From Phymorhynchus buccinoides (Eukaryota; Mollusca; Gastropoda; Neogastropoda; Raphitomidae), in assembly GCA_017654935.2 (NCBI GenBank), contig CM065711.1, forward strand, positions 24,949,446-25,013,445: DNA of 64,000 nt, in the 5' to 3' direction. The notes beneath the pieces are model-generated. The model was not told where the DNA came from. It saw nothing but the letters and a program-made list of their open reading frames with translations, and searched no databases. The translations under genes were made by a program, and so were the position numbers. Shown in pieces: positions 41,943 to 55,705 of the stretch (positions are counted from its first letter, which is position 1; every line of letters begins with the position of its first letter).

Positions 41943-42539
41943 CTATATTAATAAGTGTCCCATACCTCTACAGTTGTTGGTATACAAGGTAAAAAGAACT
42001 GGAGAGAGAACAGTACCCTGAGGCGCACCAGTTGAAGTAGAGAGTGGAGAGGAGAGCACTGACTGATAGCAGACTGACTGGCTTCTATTGAGAAGAAAGT
42101 TAACAAGCCAGAGGGTCAATTTAGGATCAACATGAAGGTCTAACAACTTCAGAGCTAAAAGGTGTGGCTGAATAGTGTTAAAGGCAGAGGAAAAGTCGAT
42201 AAAAAGAATACGAACGAAAGACTTTGAATCATTTAACTGAATAAATGCGTTGTGAAGCAGGGTTAGGATTGGATCATCAATGCTCCTGTGTGACTTATAA
42301 GCAAACTGAAAGGGGTCTGAATGCTGGCTGGTAAAGGTTAACAGATGCCGTAGGACAATTCTCTCAAAGCACTTAATAAATATAGAGGTTAGGGCCACAG
42401 GGCGATAGTCATTCAGAGCAACGGGCTTCTTTTTCTTGGGCACAGGGCAAATGGTAGAGTTTTTCCAAAGTTTGGGGACAGTGCAGGTTTTGAGAGACCA
42501 GTTAAGAATAGAACTAAAGACACCAAACAGCTCTGTCAT
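41943..42539 (-). pseudogene. LINE reverse transcriptase, finger-palm fragment
   Basis: A 198-codon open frame carries canonical non-LTR reverse transcriptase motifs in order: LKTCTVPKLWKNSTICPVPKKK, NDYRPVALTSIFIKCFERI, FAYKSHRSIDDPIL, ILFIDFSSAFNTI and STGAPQGTVLSPVLFTLYTN. The first catalytic aspartate is present in FIDFSSAFN. It breaks off just before the YxDD box, where the inverted-repeat insertion begins. The style is CR1/L2/Rex-like. The upstream endonuclease is not present. Confidence 0.85.
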
Positions 42540-44100
42540 TCATTAGCCACTCATTACAAAAAGATAAGCTCTATGCAACCTATGACGTCATTTTACATAG
42601 CATAAGTCATTTTTATTTTTTCATCATAGGTTTTTGTCATTGCTGTTCTTTAACATCATCGATTGCGTCTTTTCATACACCTAGTTACCATTCTCTTTTG
42701 GGCCCTTCCAGGAAAAGTTACCTTGAAATCAATTTTTACTTTTTATATTTGGATAATTGTAATACTTGTACTTGATAGACAAATGACTGGAAGGCATGAC
42801 ATAAACCAAGCGACATTGTTTTTCAACACTATGTGACCTGGCGGCCATTTTGAATTTCAGACAAACTTGTAGGGAAGGCCACGCCTCTTTACTATACACT
42901 GTTTAATGGTGATTTAACAAAACAAATAGGATTTGACTGATAAGTATTTTAGGTAGGATCCTTGTAAGAAGGTCAAAAGCTCACTTTGATATTAAGCAGT
43001 TGACTTTCAAAATTCCCGTTAAGTACTATATTAAAAACATATTTGGTTAGAAATTGTGTCCTGTCAGTTACGTTTAGAAGGAAAAGTTTTAATTATACCA
43101 GCATGCCTGATCCCATTTTGGTCAAGTTTCGTACTTTGCGTTAGCATACCACGTTTGTTCATATGGTCAAATTAGATTGGATTCTGGCTGCTGTGCTTTG
43201 TGAAAACAACGTAACTGACAGGACACTTGGGTAACTGACAGGACATTAAAAAACCGTAGTGAACAACGTTTGTGCCATTGAATTCACTGTTATATGAATA
43301 GACAACCATTCGGATATCAGTATAAATAAAGTGCCTACAGTGGACTTCTATATGAGGTAAGAGCACATACCATCTGGTCACACAATGGGCTGCATTGTAC
43401 AGGAAGAGCAAAAATGGTTGCCACACCCCAGGGCATTGGCGTCATTATTTTATTGTTTATGTAACCGCTGTTGATTGTTTCTCTCTTTTCCCTATTCTCG
43501 TAGTTTATGCGCTGGCTTAGTTGAACAACAGGTCTAATGAAATGATGTAGGGTTAAAATGCTATAAAATATTGCAAATTAAACCTTATGCTTAAATTCTC
43601 AGGTCACATTTTCAAGGGGTTGTCATTACCAGTGTGAACTCCTATTCTCATCTCCTTCAAATAGCAAAACAAAGACCAAGGTATTATAATGTGTGGCTAT
43701 TACTCGTAGAGTTGAGAACCGGTTCAAATTTCCGAACCTGTTTTTAAACCGTTTTTTTCACTTTGAACCGGGTTTTTTTAAAAGCGCTATTCTAAGAAAT
43801 ACTTACTTTCAGTTTGCAGTTAAAGAAACGGTTCATTGCAAGTCAAACCAGTTTTTCGAACCGCAAATTTTCAGCACCGGTTTTTCGGTTCAAACCGTTT
43901 TTTTCCCACCTCTAATTACTAGCGTCCCTTACCGTGATCGATATGTGCATCGCTGATTCGTGACATAAAATGTTTTGCTAACAAAAATTACAATGCAGGT
44001 ATATTTCAAGGTTTCGATGAATATATTAATAATAATAATAACACATAGTATTTATATTCAAGATGAACAACCAAAACACAACACTGTTCATTTTCAAGCC
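42540..44100. other. no gene seen
   Basis: Unique-looking sequence. A cluster of AACCGGTT-like half sites (GAACCGGTTC, AAACCGTTTTT, CACCGGTTTTTCGG, 43715-43912) and two CTGACAGGACA motifs (about 43216 and 43234) are the only features noted. Confidence 0.5.
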
Positions 44101-44513
44101 AGCTTTCGTGTTCATTAAACACTTCCTCAGGCTTTCGTGTTCATTAAACACTTCCTCAGGCTTTCGTGTTCATTAAACACTTCCTCAGGCTTTCGTGTTT
44201 ATTAAACACTTCCTCAGGCTTTCGTGTTCATTAAATTCTTCCTCAGGCTTTCGTGTTCATTAAACACTTCCTCAGGCTTTCGTGTTCATTAAACACTTCC
44301 TCAGGCTTTCGTGTTCATTAAACACTTCCTCAGGCTTTCGTGTTCATTAAACACTTCCTCAGGCTTTCGTGTTTATTAAACACTTCCTCAGGCTTTCGTG
44401 TTCATTAAACACTTCCTCAGGCTTTCGTGTTCATTAAACACTTCCTCAGGCTTTCGTGTTCATTAAACACTTCCTCAGGCTTTCGTGTTCATTAAACACT
44501 TCCTCAGGCTTTT
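44101..44513 (+). repeat. 29-bp minisatellite, about 14 units
   Basis: Unit AGGCTTTCGTGTTCATTAAACACTTCCTC repeats with very few differences (two units have TTTATT; one has TTAAATTCTT). Each unit holds a small palindrome (GTGTTCATTAAACAC), so the array can form serial hairpins. Confidence 0.95.
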
Positions 44514-45442
44514 GTGACCAATTGACTGCACTTGCACCTCGAGTATCAAACATTTATAGGCAGAAAAAAGGGGGGAGGCTCACAATCATTCCATTTTTTT
44601 GTAGCTATTCACTGTGACCACAACTCACTACTGTTGATGTACAAATATCACACTGACAAACATGAACACTGCATGTGCACATAGTATTTATATAGCGCCT
44701 TTCTTTAGAATTAAACTGTATGCCTGGTTTTGAAAGGTGTTCTTTAACATTTTCATTTATTCTGTGATTTATAACAACTTTTCAGATCGAATCAGTGTTT
44801 TGAACATACTGAGCAAAACAATACAGATAGTAACTTAATACTGATCAGGAATAAGTGTTCGATTTCATTCAAACAATGTATTGAAATTGGAGAAACATAA
44901 AGTATTGCCAAAACTGTTTCAAAAGTAAATTACATAACGTTTTGCTTATTTTGCACTTAAAAGGCTAATAAATGCATAATATGAATGCAGGCATAGGTGT
45001 TTTCTCAGCCATTATGTCCTCACAGTTTGTCACAAACTTCATTTTGTGTAGCAAAAACTAGCCTCCGAGAAATACTATGCAATACTTCACAATCCTTACT
45101 ACTGGTGTAAGAAGTGTCATGTGTCAGTTAAATTAAAATGCAGAGCAGTTGAATATCTAAGTCAAGTGATAATGATTGGCACTGGATAAAGAACAATCAC
45201 GAATATCTTTTTAATCAGTACTTTGAGATAATGAAAACAAACAAGAGTACTTGTAACGGTTTGGAAAAACATTTGAAATCTGCCCAGAATGCTAGCAGCA
45301 GTGACAACCACAGCCACAGATTCAAAAGAGAAAACAAATCTGGTTTAGCAAAGTGAAAACAGTATGTCTTCACGGTCTCAACACCCTGCACTGATCAGTT
45401 CCATCATCCCGTACAATACTCCCCCTTCCACTAATAGTAATC

Positions 45443-45445
<3 letters not shown>
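44514..45445. other. no gene seen
   Basis: AT-rich sequence without recognised features, ending at a (CT)n run. Confidence 0.5.

Positions 45446-45525
<80 letters not shown>
45446..45525. repeat. (CT)n microsatellite
   Basis: About 78 bp of pure CT dinucleotides. Confidence 0.97.
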
Positions 45526-45528
<3 letters not shown>

Positions 45529-45949
45529 TGACTAAAATATATTTTAATACTACATTATTACAGGTCTAGCAAGACCTTCTTTCTGATTGACAGAGTTTCG
45601 ACTAATAACATGTTTTGTCTGTTGATGCTGTTGGTATTTTGCATATTATTGTATAATTATGCTACTTAAAAGCCTTCATTTAAACGAGGGCATCATCCTT
45701 TGTATGCCTACTTGTATTCAGCAACGAAATATTACGAAGTATTCAGCAACGAAATATTACACATTACTAGTATATAACTTTCCTTTTTCTCCCAATGGGG
45801 GAGGGACAGTGCCTTATGCAAAGACAGCTGTTTGGCAGGTAGCATTAAGATATCCTCTCTCATCTGCCAAGGTCTAAATAATTTTGTGAAAAGAAGAGAT
45901 GTTCTACAGTATTTAAGACAACAAAAATATAATCTACTTTCTACAAGAT

Positions 45950-48900
45950 ACCCATTTTACTAAAAACATCGAGAGTCAAATAAGGTCAGAATGGGGTTAT
46001 GAATGTGTTTTTGCGTCACACACTAGCAGGGCAAGAGGGGTAGCAATTTTATTGAATATCAATTTCGAATTTAAAATAGAATATCAAATAAAAGATATAA
46101 AAGGAAATTATATTATTATAGCACTACAGACAATGGGTAAAAAAAATTGTTATAGTAAATTTGTATGGCCCAAATAGAGACGACCCAGACTTTTATCAGG
46201 AAATTCAAAACCAAATAGAAACTCTGGGCATCCCTAATATAATAATTGCAATGACTGGAACTTAGTGCTAAACCCTACTGTAGACTAGTGTAACTACAAA
46301 CGTATTAATAATAGTAAAGCAAGAGATGTGGTAATAAACATGACAAACAAGTTAGAGTTAACAGACATCTGGAGGGAATTAAATCCAGATATGCTTCGCT
46401 ATACCTGGAGAAGGACCAACCCTATTCAACAGAGCCGCCTAGATTTTTTCTTAATATCAGATCATGTAATTAGCAATGTTAGTGATGCTGATATTTTGTA
46501 TGACTACAGAAGTGATGAGTCTCTAATTGTAACTGAGTTCACCTTTGAAGCACAAGAAAGATCAAAACCATTATGGAAATTTAACTCACTATTATTGAAG
46601 GATCAAACATATGTAACACTTATTAATGACACAATTGAAGACGTAAAAGAGCAATACGCAGCACTACCCTACAGTCGGGAAAATGTTAATCTTGTTCCCA
46701 ATGATCAAATTGAGTTTACAATTTCAGACCAACTGTTTCTAGATACATTGTTAATGAAGATTAGAGACAAATCTGTTACATTATAGTATACACAAGAAAA
46801 AGAATGAAAGACAAAGGGAAGAAACGTTAGAGCAAGAAATACAGGAATTGGAAAAAAAGAATAAAGAAAACGAACGATTTTATCTTTTAGAGGACAAGAA
46901 ATCGGAACTAGTAGAAATTAGAAAAACGAAAATGGAAGGAATCCTCCTAAGATCAAAAGCAAGGTGGGCATTACATGGGGAAAAGGTACATCAATATTTT
47001 TGCTCTCTTGAAAAAAGACACTTTGTCAGTAGACAAAATGCTAAAAGTAGTAACAGAGGACGGTCGTACATTGTCAGAAAGAGATGATATGCTTGAATAA
47101 ACTAGATTATATTACAACAAAAATTAGGAACCAAAAGAAACGCTAAATATACCACCAAATTACATATCTGATCTACCAAAATTAAGCAAACATGAGTCTG
47201 ACGCACTGGAAGGAAACATAACCAGAGAAGAAGCATCAAAAGCACTAAATAACATAAAAAACGACAAAAGCCCAGGTAGTGACGGCTTTACCACTAACGT
47301 TTTCAAAATTTTCTGGAAGCAACTCGCAAGATTTTATTGTTCGATCACTAAATGAAAGTTTCATCAAAGGTTGTATTATATGTCAATCACTCAAAGAGAA
47401 GGGGTTGTAATTTGTTTACCAAAGGGGGATAAACCAAGAGGATATTTGAAAAATTGGCGACCAATTACCCTCTTAACTAATGCCTACAAAATTGGATCTA
47501 GTTGCATAGAAAACAGAATAAAAAATGTTCTACCAAAATTAATTCACGAAGACCAAACAGGATTCGTAGCTGGAAGATACATTGGTGACAACATACGTAT
47601 TATATGTGACTTAATTCATTATCTTCAAAAAAACAAATTTACGTGGACTTTTGGTCTCAATTGACTTCGAGAAGGCTTTTGACTCAGTAAATTGTAAATA
47701 TATGCAAAATGTCTTAGATATGTTTGGCTTTGGGAAGGATATAGGGGAATGGGTAAACACGTTTTATCATGATATAAAATCTTATGTTGTAGTAAATGGG
47801 AAATTATCAGAAAGCTTTCCCGTAGGGCGGGGTTGTATGCAGGGGGATCCGATTTCACCTTATCTGTTTGTACTTTGTGCATAACTATTAGCTTCAAAAA
47901 TTCGTGAAGATAAAGACACAAAAGGAATACAGATAACTGACTCAGAATTTAAAATTACCCAGTTTGCCGGTGACACATCATTTATGTTGGAGGGTGACGA
48001 AAAATCGTATGAAAAACTGTTTTTGACGCTTGAAGAATTTGAAGAAATATCTGGCCTAAAACTTAACTTTGAAAAAAACTATCAATGTATGGTTAGGCTG
48101 CAAAAAGAACTCAAATGTCGAATATTTACGAAATAAAAAAATGAAATGGAATCCGCCTAAGTTCAAAATCCTAGGACTCTGGCTAACAAATGATCTATTA
48201 AATATAACTGAAATTAACATGGTTGACAATATGTATGAAGTCAAAACATTGTTTAAAATCTGGTCAAAAAGAACATGTACCCCTTTAGGTAAGGTAGCTG
48301 TTTCAAATTTTTAGTTCTTTCAAAATTAGTTTATTTATGGACATTACTACCAAATCCACCAGACAGTGAAATACAGAAGCTACAAAAATTATGCTTTGAA
48401 TTTGTATGGGAAAAACACCCACGATAAGATCAAACGAATTCTCTCAATTCATGACACTGAAAATGGAGGCATAGGAATCCCAAGCATACAAGCATACATT
48501 CAAGCACTAAAATTGTCATGGCTTAAAAACCCTACTTGCATGCGACAATAAATGGAAGAAAATAATACACAATTTATATTCTGATATATTAAATTTCAGC
48601 AACTTTGGACCAAAAATGTTTATACATAATAATGCATTCCATTGTTTTTGGACGGGCGTATTCAAGGCATATGATAAACTAAGCTTAACTGTTGCATTAA
48701 AAGATCAGAGAGAAATTAATTCTGAACATATATTTTACGACAAGTTTCAAATAAACGATAGTTATTTTTGCTATAAGTCATGGATAAGAAAAGGAATATA
48801 TTTTGTGCAAGATTTATTGAAAGACAATGGAGAATTTTTAGCATTTAGGGATTTTTCGCAGAAGTATGGAATAATTGTTAATTTTCTTAGTTATCTAAGC

Positions 48901-49598
48901 TGTGTTCAATCTGTTCAAAACTATATGAGACAAAGAAATATTACTTGCAAAAGCAAAGAAAAAAATGAAAATGCAAAAGCATTGAAAATTATAGTTAGCA
49001 TGACGAAAGGAAGTAAGGTGTATTATAACTTAATTTTAGAGCAGAATTAAATCTATGATATACACGCTTTTATGAAGTGGGAAAGAAAACTTGACACAAT
49101 TGTTGATTGCGAAAAGGTTTTGAAAAAAGTAAGAAAAATTAAAGAAATAAAATGTGGATGGTTTCAACTTAAAATATGCCATAGGATCCTCGTAACAAAC
49201 TGCACTTTGAAAATAATGAGAATCATTGATTACGAAACATGTAACTTTAGTAATGAGGAAATAGATGCTATTCAACACTATGTATGGTTTTGTGAATACT
49301 CCCAACTGTTTTGGATGGATTTAGAAAGAATGTTGAAAAACAAATGCTCAAACTGTGAAAGACTAATTCTAACAGTAGGACAATGACAGATCAAACGTTC
49401 GATCTGATCATATTAATTGCTAAGTATTTTGTATATCAATGTAGAATAAACAAAATAAAACCTAATATTCAGAACTTTAGAAATGAACTAACGAAACAAT
49501 ACACCGTAGAAAAATGTACGCATGTAATGGAAATGCGCCTTGGTGATTTCAAAAGAAAGTGGTTATCTTACTTAAACTTGATACCTACGTCGACCTAA
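45950..49598 (+). pseudogene. L1/Tx1-like LINE ORF2 relic (endonuclease, reverse transcriptase, C-terminus)
   Basis: Reading across many frame changes gives one degraded ORF2. Endonuclease remains include SRARGVAILLN (about 46020), and SRLDFFLISDHV (46432-46470) is near its end. Linker helices follow, then reverse transcriptase motifs: KSPGSDGFTTNVFKIFW (about 47270), KNWRPITLLTNAYKI (47452), IHEDQTGFVAGRYI (47540), VSIDFEKAFDSVN (47654) and GCMQGDPISPYLFVLC (47833). The catalytic FADD box reads FAGD (47963-47974), so the enzyme would be dead even without frameshifts. The C-terminal region runs to a stop at 49596. Motif style (QGDPISPYLF) points to the L1/Tx1 group. At least eight frame breaks or stops mark it as an old copy. 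Confidence 0.88.
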
Positions 49599-50160
<562 letters not shown>

Positions 50161-50194
50161 AAAAGAGAACCTTCATTGCAAGGGGGAAACAAAA

Positions 50195-50430
50195 AGACCA
50201 AAAAAAGACAGCTGTTTCGACCTAGTGAAGGTCTCCTCAGTTTGCATGATCGACCTGCAATTTGACTGTCCAGTGGATGTCAACTTGAGCAAGAAGACAT
50301 TCTACAAGAGAATGGTGTCTTCTTTGCACCAAATTGAAAATCCACAATAAAAGCAAACCAGCACAAAGTTAAACCAGAAATGGTAAAAATCTTATGTAAA
50401 ATGAACAAAAATAATAATGTTCTGAAATTT
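50195..50430 (+). repeat. dispersed repeat C, copy 2
   Basis: Matches 4612-4895 in the same orientation (GACAGCTGTTTCGACC... AAGCAAACCAGCAC... AATAATAATGTTCTGAAA). Noncoding. Confidence 0.75.
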
Positions 50431-51044
50431 TAATTTCCAAACCTAATAGACATGACTAGGGAGGGCTAACTACTGAGATGATATCCAAATTAAGGATAAA
50501 ATAGTATGAAAGAAAAATCTCAGTGAATAGCCAGCTCCGTACCCCTACTCTGAATGACTGAAAAGTTAATGCAGAATAGTTTGCTTTGATAAAGCTTTGT
50601 GTGTGTGTGCGTGTGAGTGCGTGCGTAAGTGCGTGCAAGCGCGCGTGAGTGTGAGTGTTAGTATGTGTGTTAGTGTTTAGATAAAAACTCCGCAAAACCC
50701 GGGGCTCACCTTAAAATACACCAATTTTCGATTTATTAATCTTTCTCAAGTCAACAACAGATTATGCATGGCAGCGCTGCCCAAATCACAAGAACAACAC
50801 TTGTACAAATATTTGCCAATACACCCCCACACACACACACAGTAACCTCCCCTCCCCCCCCTCACACACACACACACACACAGGGACCTCCCTCTCCTCC
50901 TCACCACAAACCTCACACACACACCACACACAGTAACTTCCCCTCCCCCCTCCACACACACACACACATACGCGCGCAAGCACTTGTAATAAATGGACAA
51001 TGGGTTACTGATAAAAGAGCCACACCAAATACTATCTATGAATT
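50431..51044. other. no gene; GT- and CA-rich degenerate microsatellites
   Basis: GT/GC-rich run at 50600-50675 and CA/CCT-rich run at 50825-50975. ORFs here are repeat artefacts. Confidence 0.7.
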
Positions 51045-51289
51045 TTAACCCTTTCGCCGCCAGCCATTTTTCAACCAAAAAATATAATTAAACTTAACTG
51101 GGTAGAGAAAAAAGTTATCTGCAATATTGGAATTTGTCTGTGACATGCATAACATAGGGCCTATCCTTACCTCCCGAAAATTAAGAAAATAGGTCTTCAA
51201 ATAACAGGCCCTGACTTGATGCCTTTTAGTGACATGAGTGTTAAACCATTGTGGTGCAATAAATGCGACATTGGCGGTGAATGGGTTAA
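51045..51289. mobile_element. piggyBac-like MITE
   Basis: Bounded by TTAA on both sides (51045-51048 and 51286-51289), with terminal inverted repeats CCCTTTCGCCGCCA and TGGCGGTGAATGGG. TTAA target sites and CCC..GGG ends are the hallmarks of piggyBac transposons. The interior is 245 bp without an ORF, so a nonautonomous element. Confidence 0.75.
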
Positions 51290-52130
<841 letters not shown>

Positions 52131-52567
52131 AGACCTATGAACTTCTCTTATCAAGGCCCAAGACCGTAATCAGAAGATGTAACTGAAGGGAGCTGTAGAC
52201 ACCTGCCCCAGAGTCATGCACACGGCAAAGGGGGACAGGCAGACCTATGAACTTATCTTATCAAGGCCCAAGACCGTAATCAGAAGATGTAACTGAAGGG
52301 AGCTGTAGACACCTGCCCCAGAGTCATGCACACGGGAAGGGGGACAGGCAGACCTATGAACTTATCTTATCAAGGCCCAAGACCGTAATCAGAAGATGTA
52401 ACTAAAGGGAGCTGTAGACACCTGCCCCAGTGTCATGCACACAGAAAGGGGGACAGGCAGACCTATGAACTTCTCTTATCAAGGCCCAAGACCGTAATCA
52501 GAAGATGTAACTAAAGGGAGCTGTAGCCACCTGCCCCAGAGTCATGCACACGGGAAGGGGGACAGGT
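52131..52567. repeat. 109-110-bp tandem repeat, 4 units, downstream of a Penelope-like ORF
   Basis: Units begin AGACCTATGAACTT at 52131, 52241, 52350 and 52459 and end CACACGG(C)AAAGGGGGACAGG. Units differ by only a few bases. The array begins about 40 bp beyond the end of the Penelope-like ORF and may be part of that element's 3' region. Confidence 0.9.
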
Positions 52568-52613
52568 AGAGGGCACGACAAGTCCATCATTGCTTCAGGG
52601 GGTTCAATCTGGA

Positions 52614-53208
52614 CTAATCCCACACATTCAAGCCGTTTGGGTAATTTGTTTTAAGCTTGTGGAGCCAGAAACGTTCCCGCTGTCGTCGGACAGTGACAGC
52701 CGCCGTCCCCTCCTCCCTGATCTGCTCGATGACCGTCACCTTCAGGTCCTCCACGCTGTGGTCAGCTTTAGCAAAGTGGTTGGCCACCAAAGTCTTCACT
52801 CGCCTATCACTGGTCTGGCTGCTAGGAGCGTTGAGGCTGGAGCTATTCTTTATACTAGAACGATGTGCGTGAACCCGTCGTTGGACGGTTTGACCCGTCT
52901 CACCCACATACTGAACTGCTCCGCAGTGGGCGCAGTCAATGAGGTACACCATGTTGGTGCTTTTGCATGTGTTGGCATCGGTCTCCTTTCTGTGGAGGTC
53001 AGTAACGAACATGCCCTCGATGAGGCTGATGCTCACGTCCAGAAACGGGACCTCTTTCCGTTGCAGGTGAATTTGACTGTAGGGTGTTGGCTGTTCAGCC
53101 AATCCATGAACTGTGACAGTCTGTCTTCACCGTGTACCCACATGGGCAAAATGTCATCAATGAACCTCCGCCAGAGATTTGCATCAATTTGCCAAGGGGA
53201 AGTTAGTG
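52614..53208 (-). pseudogene. Penelope-like element, RT end plus GIY-YIG endonuclease
   Basis: Penelope-like retroelements join a telomerase-like reverse transcriptase to a GIY-YIG nuclease. The minus strand at 53208-53033 encodes the RT region around its YxDD-equivalent (LWRRFIDDILPMWVHG) and HPTVKFT. After a frameshift at about 53040-53065, the next frame encodes VPFLDVSISL and then the nuclease: MVYLIDCAHCG and VQYVGETGQTVQRRVHAH, with the conserved arginine in that helix and the late glutamate/asparagine segment (VIEQIREEG to TNYPNGLN). The frame stops at 52614. Sequence to the right is microsatellite, so the rest of the RT is missing. The canonical first motif GIY is replaced by MVYLID...VQYVGET, normal for these elements. 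Confidence 0.88.
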
Positions 53209-53316
53209 TGTGAGAGTGTGTGCGCGCGCGCATGCATTTAGGAGTATCCACGCGTGTGTGAGTGTGTTTGTGTGTTTGTGTGTGTGTGTTTTGAGTGTGT
53301 GTAAGTGAGGGTGTTT

Positions 53317-53369
<53 letters not shown>

Positions 53370-53845
53370 GAGAGAGAGAGTGTGTGTGTGTGTGTGTATG
53401 TGAGTGAGTAAGTGTGTGTATGTGTGTGCCTGTGTGTGCATGTATGTGCCGTGTGCGTGTGCGTGTGCGTGTGCGGGGAGAGAGAGAAAGAGAGAGAGAG
53501 AGAGACTAAGAGTAACACAAAAACGTAAACAAATAATTATTGGCATACATAATGATGAAGGCAACAAAATTAAAGTTTCTAGGGGAACAAACCCTAACAA
53601 GACGCTACATAATTTGGGAAGATGATTAATCATAATAATTATAAAGTGATAATTATAATATACACACATCAGTACATAGATGGACACATCAAAGGAAAAG
53701 TTAAAAAAATAAATAAACACAATAAGTCAATCAAATAACAATAGGACTATAGTGCTGTAATAAGACAGCTCATTAGAAATGTTACTATTATGTTATGCCT
53801 ATGCTAAAATCGATGGCATAAATAGTATAGTTATAGTATAGTAAC
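53209..53845. repeat. microsatellite region, no gene
   Basis: Mixed GT/GA runs (53205-53290, 53322-53380, 53383-53510) and AT-rich sequence after that. Nothing coding. Confidence 0.8.
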
Positions 53846-54112
53846 TTATTGTGACGGCGTATCGTCCTCAAGAAGAAATTTCCATACATGTAGCTTAAAA
53901 GTTTGTAATGATTGGCAGGCTTTGATAGACATGGGAAGAAAATACCTTGAATATGTCGATACGGACACGATGTAACATTGCGTTGCTGTGTGGATGAAGT
54001 TAGAAAGGTATTGGGGTGCATTATCTGAATGAACTTTAAACATATAAAACATGTTATTGTAATGGGCCAGCAACTGAGATGGTGTCCAAAAGGATAAAAA
54101 TGCCGTGTTCAC
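53846..54112 (-). pseudogene. possible LINE ORF2 C-terminal fragment
   Basis: An 88-codon frame with NAPQYLSNFI, YSRYFLPMSIK and LQTFKLHVWKFLLED resembles the C-terminal tail pattern of CR1-like ORF2 proteins (a YxLP block, then FKxxxKxxL). No catalytic motif is present, so the call is weak. The adjoining 54105-54297 sequence is a direct repeat. Confidence 0.35.
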
Positions 54113-54834
54113 CTGACGAGATCCTCATGGATCGAAACAGCTGTCATGGACTGGGCTCTGTCTTGCCTCCCCTAAAAAAGTGAGGAAAAAGTAAACTAGC
54201 TCTCTATGTGTTTTAGGAAACTAGATCAAGATACCTAGTTCTTGTAACTGGTCTTGATTCTAATGTTCGATTATAAAGACATTTGGACAAAACGTTGTTA
54301 TCAAATTGTACTAGTTTTGCATTTTAAATGCTCTAAATTTCATCCTTTAGATCAGAGGCAGGGTGCACAGCAGTATACTGAAATTGTTTTTCAAATCTAT
54401 TTTTATTCTTTTGGACACCATGTCAGTTGCTGGCCCTCTCTGGTCGTGTCGTTTATCTTTTGATATTTTAACTTTGGGACATTGTTATGTTCACCTTTTT
54501 ATCTAAGATTCTTAGTTCTATTGTTTTATCGGAGTACTGGTTTGACTTTTTGTTCTTTTTGCTAATATACAACAGGGAAAACCTTCCCACTGTGGAAGGA
54601 CCTTGGTGTTGAGGTGACAAATTCCACATTACTTGGGTAAGATCCCAATGCCGTGTTCACCTGACGATATCCTCATGGATCGAAACAGCTGTCATAGACT
54701 GGGCTCTGTCTTGCCTCCCCTAAAAAAGGAGGAAAAACTAAACTAGCACTCTATGTTTTTTAGAACATAGATCAAGATACCAAGTTCTTGTAACTGGTCC
54801 TGATTCTAATGTTATAAAGACATTTGGACAAAAC
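54105..54834 (+). repeat. direct repeat pair (54105-54297 and 54649-54834)
   Basis: GCCGTGTTCACCTGACGA... CTTGCCTCCCC... ATAAAGACATTTGGACAAAACG occurs twice, about 545 bp apart, nearly identical. The spacer is noncoding. This could be a tandem duplication or terminal repeats of a short element. Confidence 0.8.
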
Positions 54835-54857
54835 GTTTTTTAATTCCAATTTTACTA

Positions 54858-54891
54858 TATATATATATATATTTTTGATTTTTTTCACTCA

Positions 54892-54945
<54 letters not shown>

Positions 54946-55080
54946 CATTAATTTAGACTGAACGCACGCACGCACGCACACGCATACGCATACACACGCA
55001 CACACACACACATACACACACACACACACGCACACGCGCGCACACGCACACGCACGCACGCACACACGCACACGCACACG

Positions 55081-55152
<72 letters not shown>

Positions 55153-55563
55153 CGTAACGAACTAACTAACTATAAATTTACATGAAATAATACAAACAAA
55201 CATGGTCGAAACGGTCATTATTATATATTGCTTGGTCGCCAACAACAAGAAGAAAATATTAGAAGAAAAAACAAACAGATCAATGCATGAATGACAAATA
55301 TTTGTACATACCAATTATCCCCACGGCCACACACATACACATCGACATTTTCACACACTCACTCATACACATACACACACGCGGGCACGCACACACACTC
55401 CACGTCACATACACACACACACGCACGCACACACACACGCACGCACTTCACGCACGCACTGCACGTTCGCACCGCACGCACACACCGCCACACACGCCCG
55501 GGCGCACACAACCCACCTACACACAGCGAACACCCCCGCACACCCACACACACACACACAGCA

Positions 55564-55594
<31 letters not shown>

Positions 55595-55661
55595 CACACA
55601 CACACACACACACACGAACACACACACACACACAACACACACACACACACAAGCACCACAA

Positions 55662-55705
<44 letters not shown>

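Larger units (their letters stand above)
38990..41950 (+). repeat. large direct duplication, copy 1
   Basis: Starts beside a GA microsatellite with GGGACAGTCAACGGCTACA and matches 61013-64000 in order and orientation. Copy 1 lacks about 395 bp present in copy 2 (62469-62863) and has about 260 bp (around 41231-41487) absent from copy 2. Small indels are frequent in the left half, while 40480-41230 is nearly identical to 62880-63615. Confidence 0.9.

Noticed and set aside
44101..44513. CRISPR array
   Set aside because: Units are contiguous with no spacers; this is a minisatellite in a eukaryotic genome. The same holds for 52131-52567 and 32877-33343.
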